Assembly: GCF_900114785.1 (NCBI RefSeq)
Contig: NZ_FOUG01000001.1
Span: forward strand, 124,001 to 188,000
Origin: Variovorax sp. OV329
GTDB lineage: Bacteria > Pseudomonadota > Gammaproteobacteria > Burkholderiales > Burkholderiaceae_C
Direction: 5' to 3'
Length of the DNA stretch: 64,000 bases
Shown here: piece by piece, positions 8,251 to 15,562 of the stretch
Layout of the letters: each line of letters starts with the position of its first letter
Numbering within the stretch: position 1 is the stretch's first letter
The notes under the pieces: model-generated
The model's input: only the letters and a program-made list of their open reading frames with translations
Told to the model about the DNA's origin: nothing
Database searches by the model: none
Translations under genes and position numbers: made by a program

Positions 8251-9528
8251 ATGCAAGGCAGGCAAGCCCGTTGGTACGGCGTGATCACGCTCTTCGTGAT
8301 CGTCGCCATCTCGTACATCGACCGCATCAACATCGCGGTGCTGATCACCGACAGCGGCTTCCTGCAGCATGTGGGCATCGAGCGCAGCGACCGCGTGAGC
8401 CAGGGCCTGCTGGCGACCGCCTTCATGGTGGGCTACGGCATTTCATCGGTGGTGCTGACGCCCTTCGCGGCGGCATTGCTGGGCGTGAGGCGCAGCCTGC
8501 TGGTGGGCCTGATGCTGTGGGGCGTGGTGACCTTCCTGTCGCCGGCGCTGAACAGCTTCGGGCTGCTGCTGGCCTCGCGCATCCTGCTGGGGCTGTCCGA
8601 AGGCCCGGTGTTCGCGCTGGCCGGTGCCTACATCAAGGCGCACTTCGAAAGCCGCGAGAACGGCAAGCCCAACTCCTTCGTCAACATGGGCACGGGCCTG
8701 GGGCTGGCGATCGGCTACCCGCTGGTGGGCCTGCTGCTGGCCTCGCACGACTGGCAGACCTCCTTCCACGTGCTGGGGCTGATCAACATCCTGGTGGGCG
8801 TTCCGCTGGTGCTAGCCTTCGTGCACATGCCCAGGGTGGACGACAGCCGCGCGCAGACGGCCGGCAGTGCCGGCGCGGCCCTGGCGCAGGTGGGGCGCAT
8901 GGTGCGCGGCGCCATGCACACACGCCACCTGGTGCTGGTGACGCTGCTCACTTCCGCCTTCCTGGCCTACCTCTGGGGCAGCAGCAACTGGCTGCCCAGC
9001 TACCTGCAGGAGGCGCGCGGCTTCTCGCTCAAGGAGATGGGCTGGCTCGCCTCGCTGCCGCAGTACGCCACGGTGGTGGCGGTGCTGATCGGCGGCGTCG
9101 TCATCGACCGCATCCGGCGCAGAAGTGTGCCGCTGATGTTCGTGTGGTGCAGCGTGGGCGTGGCGCTGTCGGTGCTGCTCGCGATCGAGACCGAGAGCCG
9201 CTACCTGGCAGCCTACAGCCTGATCGCTGCCAACTTCTTCTGGGGCCTGATGAGCCCGGCCATCCCGAGCACGGTGCAGCACTTCTCGCGGCCCGAGCAC
9301 GTGGCCAGCAGCTACGGCGTGGTCAACGGCGTGGGCAGCCTGGTGGCCGGCTTCATGCCGGTGTTGATGGGCGCCGTGATCGCCCATGCCAGCACGCCGC
9401 CGGCGGGCTTCCTGGCGGGCTTCGGCGCGCTGATCGGCACGCAGTTGGTGGTGGTGCTGTGCGGGCTGGTGCTGTGGCTGCGCGAGCGCGGGCCGCAGGA
9501 GGCGACAGCACACGCCAGCGCTGCCTGA
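8251..9528 (+). CDS. MFS transporter, aromatic acid / anion-cation symporter type
   Basis: 425-residue major facilitator with about 12 hydrophobic segments and a central hydrophilic loop (about residues 190-215). TM1 carries FVIVAISYIDRINIAV, the typical opening of ACS/aromatic-acid symporters; the loop between TM2 and TM3 has a degenerate MFS signature (LLGVRRSLLVGLMLWG), and an SEGP motif (RILLGLSEGPVF) occurs in TM4. A clear AAGGAG sits 10 bases before the ATG, 24 bases after the porin stop. As last gene of the operon it most likely carries the pathway substrate across the inner membrane. The substrate is not predictable from sequence alone. Its stop codon lies in a hairpin shared with the convergent gene. 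Confidence 0.9.
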   Translation: MQGRQARWYGVITLFVIVAISYIDRINIAVLITDSGFLQHVGIERSDRVSQGLLATAFMVGYGISSVVLTPFAAALLGVRRSLLVGLMLWGVVTFLSPALNSFGLLLASRILLGLSEGPVFALAGAYIKAHFESRENGKPNSFVNMGTGLGLAIGYPLVGLLLASHDWQTSFHVLGLINILVGVPLVLAFVHMPRVDDSRAQTAGSAGAALAQVGRMVRGAMHTRHLVLVTLLTSAFLAYLWGSSNWLPSYLQEARGFSLKEMGWLASLPQYATVVAVLIGGVVIDRIRRRSVPLMFVWCSVGVALSVLLAIETESRYLAAYSLIAANFFWGLMSPAIPSTVQHFSRPEHVASSYGVVNGVGSLVAGFMPVLMGAVIAHASTPPAGFLAGFGALIGTQLVVVLCGLVLWLRERGPQEATAHASAA

Positions 9529-9552
9529 GCCGGCCGCAGGCCGAGGCTCAGG
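9524..9552. terminator. Hairpin shared by two convergent stop codons
   Basis: CCTGAGCC (9524-9531) pairs perfectly with GGCTCAGG (9545-9552); inner GGCC repeats can extend the stem. The stop of the MFS gene (TGA 9526-9528) and of the minus-strand DUF2894 gene (9548-9550) both fall inside the arms. No T-run follows on either strand, so this is a candidate bidirectional transcript end or RNA-stabilising stem rather than a textbook terminator. Confidence 0.5.
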
Positions 9553-10228
9553 AAGAGGGCGCCGACTTGGCGCGCGTGCCCTTGCGCGCGCGGGCGGGTG
9601 CGGTGCTTTCCGCCGGTGCCGGCGCGGGCGCAGCGCCGGGCTGGGTCATCTGGTCCAGGGCCAGCAGCCCGTCCACGTAGGACACGAAACGGTGGAAGTA
9701 CTCGGGCGAGGTGTCGCGCATGGAAGCCAGCGCCCGGTGCACCAGGTGGTGCGAGTTGAGCGGCCCCGCCTTGTCCGGCACCTTGGCCAGCGACTGGGTC
9801 AGGCGCTTGTTGGCGCTCAGGCGCGACCAGGTGCTGCGCAGGTAGCGCAGGGTTTCGGGTTCGCCGGGATGGGTGTTCAGGGCATCTGCTGGCGAGGGGG
9901 CCGGTCGGGTGTGCGAGGGCGCGTGCTCGCGGATGTAGTCGAGCAGGGCACGCATGGGGCCGGCACTGCGCGCCGCTGGCGGCTTCGGCTTGCCGTCCGA
10001 TACGGCCGTTGGCTCGGCTTGCGTCAGATCGTTCGCGTACGCCGCCATCAGCGTTGCCAGCTTGTCGTCGAGCAGGCGCCGCGCCTCGCCCTCGTGGCCG
10101 GCGGCGCGCCGGGCCAGCGATTCGATCATCTGGAAGCGCACCGGGTCCAGCCGCGAATCGCCACGCTCCCGCCAGGCGGCCAGCGTCGCGTTCACGTCTT
10201 CCGTGGCCGGGGCTTCTTCGCTGCTCAC
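9548..10228 (-). CDS. DUF2894-type protein, last gene of a stator-like cluster
   Basis: 226-residue protein of unknown function, resembling DUF2894 proteins found in Burkholderiales. It starts at a GTG that overlaps the stop of the OmpA-domain gene (GTGA), so translation is coupled. The N-terminal third is helical (NATLAAWRERGDSRLDPVRFQMIESLARRA), followed by a Pro/Ala-rich linker (about 75-120). A conserved-looking core follows (RYLRSTWSRLSANKRLTQSLAKVPDKAGPLNSHHLVHRALASMR, in part), ending in YFHRFVSYVDGLLALDQM. The tail is basic and Ala/Pro-rich. There is no signal peptide or membrane segment, so it should be cytoplasmic. Context suggests a cytoplasmic partner of the channel-like protein encoded upstream; the activity is unknown. 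Confidence 0.85.
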   Translation of the reverse strand: MSSEEAPATEDVNATLAAWRERGDSRLDPVRFQMIESLARRAAGHEGEARRLLDDKLATLMAAYANDLTQAEPTAVSDGKPKPPAARSAGPMRALLDYIREHAPSHTRPAPSPADALNTHPGEPETLRYLRSTWSRLSANKRLTQSLAKVPDKAGPLNSHHLVHRALASMRDTSPEYFHRFVSYVDGLLALDQMTQPGAAPAPAPAESTAPARARKGTRAKSAPSS

Positions 10229-10875
10229 GAACTCTTCTTCACGTTGCCGTGCGTGGAGCGCGGCGTCGGCGCCATCTCCACGCGGCGGTTCTTCGAGCGG
10301 CCATCGGCATCCGAGTTGGATGCCACCGGCTGCTCGGGCCCGAAGGCGGCGGCGAAGATCGAATCGGAAGGAACGCCTTCCTCGATCAGCGTGCGCGTCA
10401 CCGTCAGCGCGCGCTGCGCCGACAGCTCCCAGTTGTCGGCAAAGGCCTTGCTGCCGCCGCGCACCTGGCGGTCGTCGGTGAAGCCGCTGACCATCAGGAT
10501 CTCGTCGCGCGAGCGCAGGTAGCCGGCCAGCGGCGCGGCCAGGCTCTTGAGCAGCTGGCGGCCCTCGCCCTGCAGCTCGGCCGAGCTGGAGGAGAAGAGC
10601 ACGTTGCCGCTGATGCCGATGCGTCCGTTCACCAGCGTCACGCGGCCCGCCGCGAGCGGGCCGGCCAGCACTTCTTCCAAGGTCTTGAGGCGCTGCGCCT
10701 GCTCCTGCCGCTGCTTCACCTCGGCTTCGAGCTGGGTCGTGAGTTCCAGCTGCATGCCGATCACGCACACCAGGATCAGCACGAAGGCGCCCAGCAGGCC
10801 CGACATCAGGTCGCCGAAGACGGCCCACACCGGCGCGTTGGCTTCGCTGCCGGCGTCCAGTTCGTCCGTGCCCAT
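10225..10875 (-). CDS. OmpA-domain, MotB/ZorB-like stator subunit
   Basis: 216-residue inner-membrane protein with a short cytoplasmic N-terminus, one transmembrane segment (about 18-41) and a periplasmic OmpA/MotB peptidoglycan-binding domain (about 90-202). Asp22 lies at the start of the membrane segment (VFGDLMSGLLGAF), where MotB, TolR/ExbD and ZorB carry their ion-accepting Asp. A coiled-coil linker (about 45-75) follows. The OmpA fold is marked by GFTDD (131-135), NWELSAQRA (148-156) and SKNRRVEM (195-202), the peptidoglycan-contact pattern. The start is 2 bases after the DUF802 stop and the gene end overlaps the next start. This is the B-subunit of a predicted A5B2-type proton or sodium channel with the upstream protein. 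It lacks flagellar or Tol context. Confidence 0.88.
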   Translation of the reverse strand: MGTDELDAGSEANAPVWAVFGDLMSGLLGAFVLILVCVIGMQLELTTQLEAEVKQRQEQAQRLKTLEEVLAGPLAAGRVTLVNGRIGISGNVLFSSSSAELQGEGRQLLKSLAAPLAGYLRSRDEILMVSGFTDDRQVRGGSKAFADNWELSAQRALTVTRTLIEEGVPSDSIFAAAFGPEQPVASNSDADGRSKNRRVEMAPTPRSTHGNVKKSS

Positions 10876-10877
10876 GC

Positions 10878-13469
10878 TCAGGCCTCGCTGGCGGCGAGCG
10901 GGCCGCGGCCGTGGCCGCCGGCGCCGATCTGCTGCAGGTCTTCGAGGATCTGCTTCTGCGAGCGGATGCTCAGGTCCACCACCTCGCGGGCCTGGGCCAC
11001 GTAATAGTCCAGCTGCTCGTCGCTGCGCGCCATGGCCTTGCCCAGCGCGCCCTCGATGCGCTGCAGCTGCGCCACCATCTTCTCGTTGGCCTGGCCGAAG
11101 ACCTGCACCGAGGCGCCGAAGGCCTCGCCCAGGCTGGCCACTTCGACCGCGCTGCCGGTGAGCTGCGCGGCCACGGTGCCGAACTGGCCGGTCTGCGCCT
11201 GCACCTGCTCGCCGAAGTCCTTGCCCACGCGCTCCAGCAGCTCGGAGGAACTGGCGACCAGTGCATCGATGGCGGTGCGCTGCTCGGTGGCGGCATGGTT
11301 GATGGCGCCCAGCAGGGTCTCCAGCGTCTGCAGGATGGTGGCCCGCTCTTCGAGCAGGCTGTTGTCGCGCTCCATGCTGTCGGAGAGCTTCTGGCGCAGC
11401 TGCGCCATCACTTCTGCGGCGGCGCGCGGCGCCTCGGAGGCGGCTTGCACCAACTGGCCGATCTCGGCGATGGTGGCGCGCGCCTGCTCCTGCGATTGCG
11501 TGGCCATCTGGTCGGCGGTCTGCGCGAGGGTGTCGCAGATCTTCTGCTGCTGCGCCAGGTTCTGCGCGCCGGCGTCCTGCCAGTGCTGCTCCAGGCCGGC
11601 GGCCAGGCCCTGCAGCGATTCGGTCCAGGCACCCAGGCGCTGCTCGTCGCGCGCGGCCAGTGCGTCCTGCTGGCGCACGTGGGCTTCGTCCATGCTGCGC
11701 AGCAGTGAGGCCGAGTGCGACTCGAAGCCGGCGGCCGCGTTGCGCAGCGATTCCTGCGTGCTGGCCGACAGCGCCTCGTGCGTCTGCTGGTGCAAGGCAA
11801 GGGCGCCGCCCCAGCTGCCGTTGACCTGCTCCACCGAGGCCTGAAGTTGAGAGGACACGTGGTCCAGCGTGGCTTCGAGCTTTTCGGACACGCCCTGCAG
11901 CGTGGAGGCCAGCTGCGTGCCCACGCCTGCCAGGTTGGCGTCCAGCCTGCCGGACACGCCATCGACGGTGGCTTCCAGCTTGCCGGCGATGCCGTCGGCG
12001 GTCGAATCCAGCTTGGAGGAAATGCTGCCGAGCGTGGTGTCGAGCTGCGTGGAGACGCCGTCGAGCGTTATATCGAGCTTGCTGGAGACGCCTTCGAGCG
12101 TCGAAGCGAGATTGCCCGAGACGGCATCGACCGTCGAATCCAGTTTGGCGGACACGCCTTCCAGCGTCGCGTCCAGTTTCGAGGACACGCCGTCGAGCGT
12201 CGTGTCCAGCTTCGACGACACGGCATCGAGTGTCGTATCCAGCTTCGTTGAGACGCCACCCAATGTCGATTCGAGCTGGGTCGAGACGCGGCCCAGCGTG
12301 CCTTCCAGCGTGGCGGAGACGCCGCCCAGCGTGGAGGCCAGTTGCGTGTTCACCTCGCCCAGCGTGGTCTTCAGATCCGCGGACACGGCGCCCAGCGTCG
12401 ACTCCAGGTGCGAACTCACGCCGCCCAGGGTCGATTCGAGCTGCGTGTTCACGCGGCCCAGCGTGTCGCCCAGCTGCGAGGACACATCGCCCACCGCCGA
12501 GGCCAGTTGCGTCGACACCGTGCGCACCAGCGACTCCGAGCCCTGCTCGAAGGTGCTGGCGATGCCGGCCATGGTGCTCTGCACCACCGGCTCGATCACC
12601 GCGCCGGCGGCGCGCGCGCTTTCGCGCAGGCTCTCGTTGAGCGACTGGCCCACCGAGGTGGCCAGGTCGGCGTACGCGGTCGAGGCCTTGTGATGGAAGG
12701 CGTCCTGGCCCGCCAGCAGGCGCTCGTTCATCGTCTGGTTCTGCTGCTCCAGCGTGGCGATCATGGCCTGCAGGCGATCGACCAGGACGGGCATGGCTTC
12801 GCTCTGCTTCTGCAGCAGCTTGAAGGATTCCTCGCGCTGGTGCGCCAGCGAGAACACGCGCAGGCTGGTGCCGATGCGCGCGTCCAGCTGTTGAGCGGCT
12901 TGCAGCCGTTCGCGCCGGCACAGGGCCGACAGCAGGCCCAGCATGGCCGAGCCTGCGATGCCGGCCAGCGAGGTGCCGAAGGCCAGGCCCAGGCCCTGGA
13001 CCGGCGCGGCCAGCGAGGAGCGCACGGCCTGCAGGTCCGAGGCGCTCTGCAGTGCGCTGCCGGTGCCCTGCAGCGTGACCACCATGCCCAGGAAGGTGCC
13101 CAGCATGCCCAGCAGCACCAGCAGGCCCGTGAGGTAGGGCGCGAGGGCAGGGGCCGGCAGGCCGGTGCGCTCGCCCTCGATGCGCAGGCGCACCGCGTTG
13201 CGCAGCGAGGGATGCAGCCGGTCCAGCCAGGCACCCAGGCCGGCGGCGGGCTGCGGCATGCCGGCCTCGTCGGCCACGGCCTGCCTCAGGGTGTCGGTGG
13301 CCTGCTGGTAGCCGCGCAGCTCCCAGGCACCCACGAGGTAGAAGGCGGCGATCACCAGGATCACCATCAGTGCCAGTGGATTGCTGGCGAGGTAGCCGGC
13401 GCCGGCCCAGCCGATGGCGGCCAGGCCTGCCGCGAAGGCGAGGGTTCGGAGAATGGACGATCGGTTCAT
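10878..13469 (-). CDS. DUF802-type MotA/ExbB/ZorA-like channel protein with a long coiled-coil tail
   Basis: 863 residues. Four hydrophobic segments are visible: about 7-28, 31-50, 110-133 and 155-184. The last two read like the channel helices of the MotA/TolQ/ExbB family: LGMLGTFLGMVV with polar Thr125, and AFGTSLAGIAGSAMLGLL with Thr166/Ser167. In TolQ and ExbB, Thr residues at equivalent places line the ion path. The remaining ~680 residues form a predicted cytoplasmic tail: coiled coil, then 21 in-register 11-residue repeats (318-548), then more helix to the end. Start is ATG 13469, overlapping the DUF3348 stop (ATGA). Long tail plus OmpA partner is the layout of Zorya ZorA/ZorB. No flagellar genes are nearby. 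Function unknown; stator-type motor is inferred. Confidence 0.87.
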   Translation of the reverse strand: MNRSSILRTLAFAAGLAAIGWAGAGYLASNPLALMVILVIAAFYLVGAWELRGYQQATDTLRQAVADEAGMPQPAAGLGAWLDRLHPSLRNAVRLRIEGERTGLPAPALAPYLTGLLVLLGMLGTFLGMVVTLQGTGSALQSASDLQAVRSSLAAPVQGLGLAFGTSLAGIAGSAMLGLLSALCRRERLQAAQQLDARIGTSLRVFSLAHQREESFKLLQKQSEAMPVLVDRLQAMIATLEQQNQTMNERLLAGQDAFHHKASTAYADLATSVGQSLNESLRESARAAGAVIEPVVQSTMAGIASTFEQGSESLVRTVSTQLASAVGDVSSQLGDTLGRVNTQLESTLGGVSSHLESTLGAVSADLKTTLGEVNTQLASTLGGVSATLEGTLGRVSTQLESTLGGVSTKLDTTLDAVSSKLDTTLDGVSSKLDATLEGVSAKLDSTVDAVSGNLASTLEGVSSKLDITLDGVSTQLDTTLGSISSKLDSTADGIAGKLEATVDGVSGRLDANLAGVGTQLASTLQGVSEKLEATLDHVSSQLQASVEQVNGSWGGALALHQQTHEALSASTQESLRNAAAGFESHSASLLRSMDEAHVRQQDALAARDEQRLGAWTESLQGLAAGLEQHWQDAGAQNLAQQQKICDTLAQTADQMATQSQEQARATIAEIGQLVQAASEAPRAAAEVMAQLRQKLSDSMERDNSLLEERATILQTLETLLGAINHAATEQRTAIDALVASSSELLERVGKDFGEQVQAQTGQFGTVAAQLTGSAVEVASLGEAFGASVQVFGQANEKMVAQLQRIEGALGKAMARSDEQLDYYVAQAREVVDLSIRSQKQILEDLQQIGAGGHGRGPLAASEA
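11826..12518 (-). repeat. 21 tandem 33-bp units coding hendecad repeats in the DUF802-type protein
   Basis: Residues 318-548 of the encoded protein consist of 21 consecutive 11-residue units with no insertion or deletion. The pattern is V-S-x-x-L-x-x-T-L-x-G (for example VSTQLESTLGG, VSSKLDTTLDG, VSEKLEATLDH). Hydrophobic residues at positions 1, 5 and 9 (V, L, L/V) fit a right-handed hendecad coiled coil. At DNA level the units are diverged but recognisable (clusters of ...GTCGAGCGT... on the + strand), so they arose by duplication and then drifted. Expansion or contraction here would change the tail length in 1.6-nm steps. Confidence 0.85.
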
Positions 13470-14293
13470 GTGCGAAGAGCGGCTCGCTGCTGAATGGATG
13501 TGGCGCGAAGGGCTTCGACGAGCCCCTCGACGGGTTGGAATCGGATCTCCAGCTCGGCCATGAGCACGGCCTGCGCGTCGCGGCAGAAGCGCTGCAGCCA
13601 TTGGCCCTCGGGCGGCGCCTGGAGGCCGGCCTCGGGGTCGGCGGCAGCGGCTTCTTCCGCTTGCAGGCGATGGCGCTTGCGCAGCCTGGCGAAGTGCTTC
13701 TCGAGCATGCCGGGCACCAGGCCCAGCAGGCGGCGTTCCTGCTCGCCCAGCACCTGCTCCATCACCGCGTCCAGCGAGGCGAGGCGGGCGGCGTCGGGGG
13801 ACTGGGCCGACAGGCGGGCGCGCAGCTGTTCGCGCAGCGGCGACAGTGCGGCTTCCATGCCCAGCTGGCGGGCCTGGTAGCGCAGGCGGTAGGGCGTGAA
13901 GTCGCCTTCCTCCACCACGGGCGCAGGCGGAGGCGGCGGTTCGTAGGGCTGGTTGCGCGAGAGCAGCACGCCGCGCGAGGCCGCGGGCTTGACCGGCGGG
14001 GGCGGGGCAAAAAGGTTGTCCTCGGCGATGGCCTTGGCCAGCGAGGCGCGCACGCGCACGCACTCGCCTTCCTCGGCTCGGGCAGAGGAAGGGCGTGCTG
14101 CGGCCACGGGCGCACTCGCAGGCGCGGGGCTGCCGTTCATCGCCGAGGAGAGCGAGATGGCATCCGCCCAACCGAGCCATTGGCTCAGTCGATCCGCGAA
14201 AGCTTGTTGGGATTCGGGTACTTCGGCCTCGGTGAGGCGGGCGAGCAAGCGAATCAGCGCCGGGCCGGTGAAGACTGTGCGTCGCTGTGACAC
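13466..14293 (-). CDS. DUF3348-type protein, first gene of the stator-like cluster
   Basis: 275-residue soluble protein of unknown function, resembling the DUF3348 family of Burkholderiales. It opens with SQRRTVFTGPALIRLLARLTEAEVPESQQAFADRLSQWLGWADAI (read in parts), followed by an Ala/Pro linker (about 52-72). A second region carries EGDFTPYRLRYQARQLGMEAALSPLREQLRARL, and the rest is helical, ending in LEIRFQPVEGLVEALR. The start is GTG at 14293 with only a weak Shine-Dalgarno; the stop overlaps the next ATG. No membrane segments, no signal peptide, no known catalytic motif. As the leading gene of an operon with a channel protein and an OmpA-domain subunit it may be a cytosolic assembly or effector component (inference). 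Confidence 0.85.
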   Translation of the reverse strand: MSQRRTVFTGPALIRLLARLTEAEVPESQQAFADRLSQWLGWADAISLSSAMNGSPAPASAPVAAARPSSARAEEGECVRVRASLAKAIAEDNLFAPPPPVKPAASRGVLLSRNQPYEPPPPPAPVVEEGDFTPYRLRYQARQLGMEAALSPLREQLRARLSAQSPDAARLASLDAVMEQVLGEQERRLLGLVPGMLEKHFARLRKRHRLQAEEAAAADPEAGLQAPPEGQWLQRFCRDAQAVLMAELEIRFQPVEGLVEALRATSIQQRAALRT

Positions 14294-14480
14294 TTTCAGC
14301 TTACTGCCGGTGGGAAGAGATCAACCACCCAGTTTAACCGACGGGTGCCCGGGTTCCGGGGTCGCGCACGCCCCGTTACCACTGGGAAAACGAGCATCGC
14401 CAGCACTGCGCGTATCAAGTTGAAAAACGGTACGCAGGGCGCGCGGCGGTGCCAAGATCGGCGCCAAGGAGATCCTGCCC

Positions 14481-14978
14481 ATGAGCACAAGCGATCGCTT
14501 CGAGAAGTCCGTCCTGCTGGGGGCACCGCGCGAGCACGTGTGGCGCGCCGTCAGCCTGGCCGAGAACTTCGGCAGCTGGTTCGGTGCCGACTTCGACGGC
14601 CCCTTCATCGCCGGCGCGCAACTCACCGGCACCATCGAGCCCACGAGTGTGGACCCGGCGGTGGCGCGCATGCAGCAGCCCTACGCCGGCAAGCGCTTCG
14701 AGTTCCAGGTCGTGGAAATCGATCCCATGAAGAGCTTCTCCTTTCGCTGGCACCCCTATGCCATCGACGAAGGCCTGGACTACAGCGCCGAGCCCATGAC
14801 GCTGATCGAGTTCGCGCTGCGCGACGAGACGGGCGGGACGCGGGTTCGCATCTCGGAATCCGGCTTCGACCAGTTGCCGATGGCGCGGCGCAAGGAGGCT
14901 TTCGCGGCCGAGGAGGGCGGCTGGACGCATCAGTGCGAACTGCTGCGCAAGTACCTCGCGATGCACCCGGCCGCGTAG
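14481..14978 (+). CDS. SRPBCC-family (AHSA1-like) protein
   Basis: 165-residue START/Bet v 1-like protein. The N-terminus FEKSVLLGAPREHVWRAVSLAENFGSWFG is the usual opening of AHSA1-domain proteins (strand, helix, 'W' loop). The rest follows the fold, with EFQVVEIDPMKSFSFRWHPY and a long C-terminal helix after GGTRVRISESGFDQLP. Such domains bind hydrophobic ligands or act as Hsp90 co-chaperone-like proteins; in bacteria most have no known ligand. An AAGGAG lies 10 bases upstream of the ATG. It is monocistronic, divergent from the stator-like cluster, with terminator-like hairpins just downstream. The function cannot be stated. Confidence 0.88.
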   Translation: MSTSDRFEKSVLLGAPREHVWRAVSLAENFGSWFGADFDGPFIAGAQLTGTIEPTSVDPAVARMQQPYAGKRFEFQVVEIDPMKSFSFRWHPYAIDEGLDYSAEPMTLIEFALRDETGGTRVRISESGFDQLPMARRKEAFAAEEGGWTHQCELLRKYLAMHPAA

Positions 14979-15018
14979 CCCGAGCCGGGTGCCCGCAAAG
15001 AAGGCAATCTGACGCAGG

Positions 15019-15039
15019 GCCTTGTCCGACAAGGCTTTT
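15019..15039 (+). terminator. Hairpin plus T-run after the SRPBCC gene
   Basis: GCCTTGTC (15019-15026) and GACAAGGC (15028-15035) are perfectly complementary around one central base, followed by TTTT at 15036-15039. It lies 40 bases past the SRPBCC stop on the same strand and can act as its terminator, though the T-run is short. Confidence 0.55.
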
Positions 15040-15069
15040 GGAACTTGGCCTACAAGTTGTCCACAAGCT

Positions 15070-15095
15070 TGTCCCCGTTCTCGGGGGACAGTTTT
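15070..15095 (+). terminator. Second hairpin plus T-run in the same gap
   Basis: TGTCCCC (15070-15076) pairs with GGGGACA (15084-15090) across a 7-base loop; TTTT follows at 15092-15095. It overlaps a 10-bp palindrome ACAAGCTTGT (15063-15072). This may be a backup terminator for the SRPBCC gene before the convergent thioesterase gene. Confidence 0.5.
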
Positions 15096-15123
15096 GCGGC
15101 GCGCCCGGCACCGCGCAGGTGCG

Positions 15124-15552
15124 TCAAGCGTCGCGGCCGCAAAGGCGAGCGATCACCTCGGGAACGGGCAGGGCGCAGAGGCTTCCGTCCTCGCGCTTGC
15201 CGCCGAAGATGCGCACCTCCTCGCATTCCAAAACGAGCGTGTCGCCGCGCGTGACGGTGTAGGCCTGCACGAAGCTCTTCGTCCTCCATACCGAGACGCG
15301 GGTGGCGATGTCGAGCGTGTCGCCATAGCTGGCGCTGGCCACAAAGCGGGTCTGGGTGTTGACAAGCGGCGTGCCGATCACGCCCAAGGTCTTCGCCGTC
15401 TCCGTCCAGTGCGGCACGCCGCAGGCCACGAAGAAATGGCGCGATGCCGCATCGATCCAGCGGAAGAAGTTGGGAAACCAGACGATGCCGGCGGGGTCGC
15501 AATCGCCGAACTCGACGTGCACGGTGTGGATGACGGTCTTGCTGCTGCTCAT
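15124..15552 (-). CDS. 4-hydroxybenzoyl-CoA thioesterase-like protein (FcbC type)
   Basis: 142-residue hotdog-fold thioesterase. The segment VEFGDCDPAGIVWFPNFFRW matches the active-site region of Pseudomonas CBS-3 4-hydroxybenzoyl-CoA thioesterase, with the nucleophile or base Asp at the same number (Asp17). Downstream landmarks (GTPLVN, SASYGDTLDI, WRTKSFVQAYTV, EVRIF) continue the similarity to the end, so it is a close member of the FcbC branch rather than a generic YbgC. It would release an aromatic or aryl-acyl acid from its CoA ester. It is the last gene of the minus-strand operon, 10 bases after the TRAP large permease, the same position FcbC has in 4-chlorobenzoate operons that carry TRAP genes. 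Confidence 0.87.
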   Translation of the reverse strand: MSSSKTVIHTVHVEFGDCDPAGIVWFPNFFRWIDAASRHFFVACGVPHWTETAKTLGVIGTPLVNTQTRFVASASYGDTLDIATRVSVWRTKSFVQAYTVTRGDTLVLECEEVRIFGGKREDGSLCALPVPEVIARLCGRDA

Positions 15553-15562
15553 GGGGCCGCGA

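Noticed and set aside
10009..14290. Plus-strand frames over the stator-like cluster (e.g. 12342-13493)
   Set aside because: Shadow frames of the repeat-rich minus-strand genes; no family signal.
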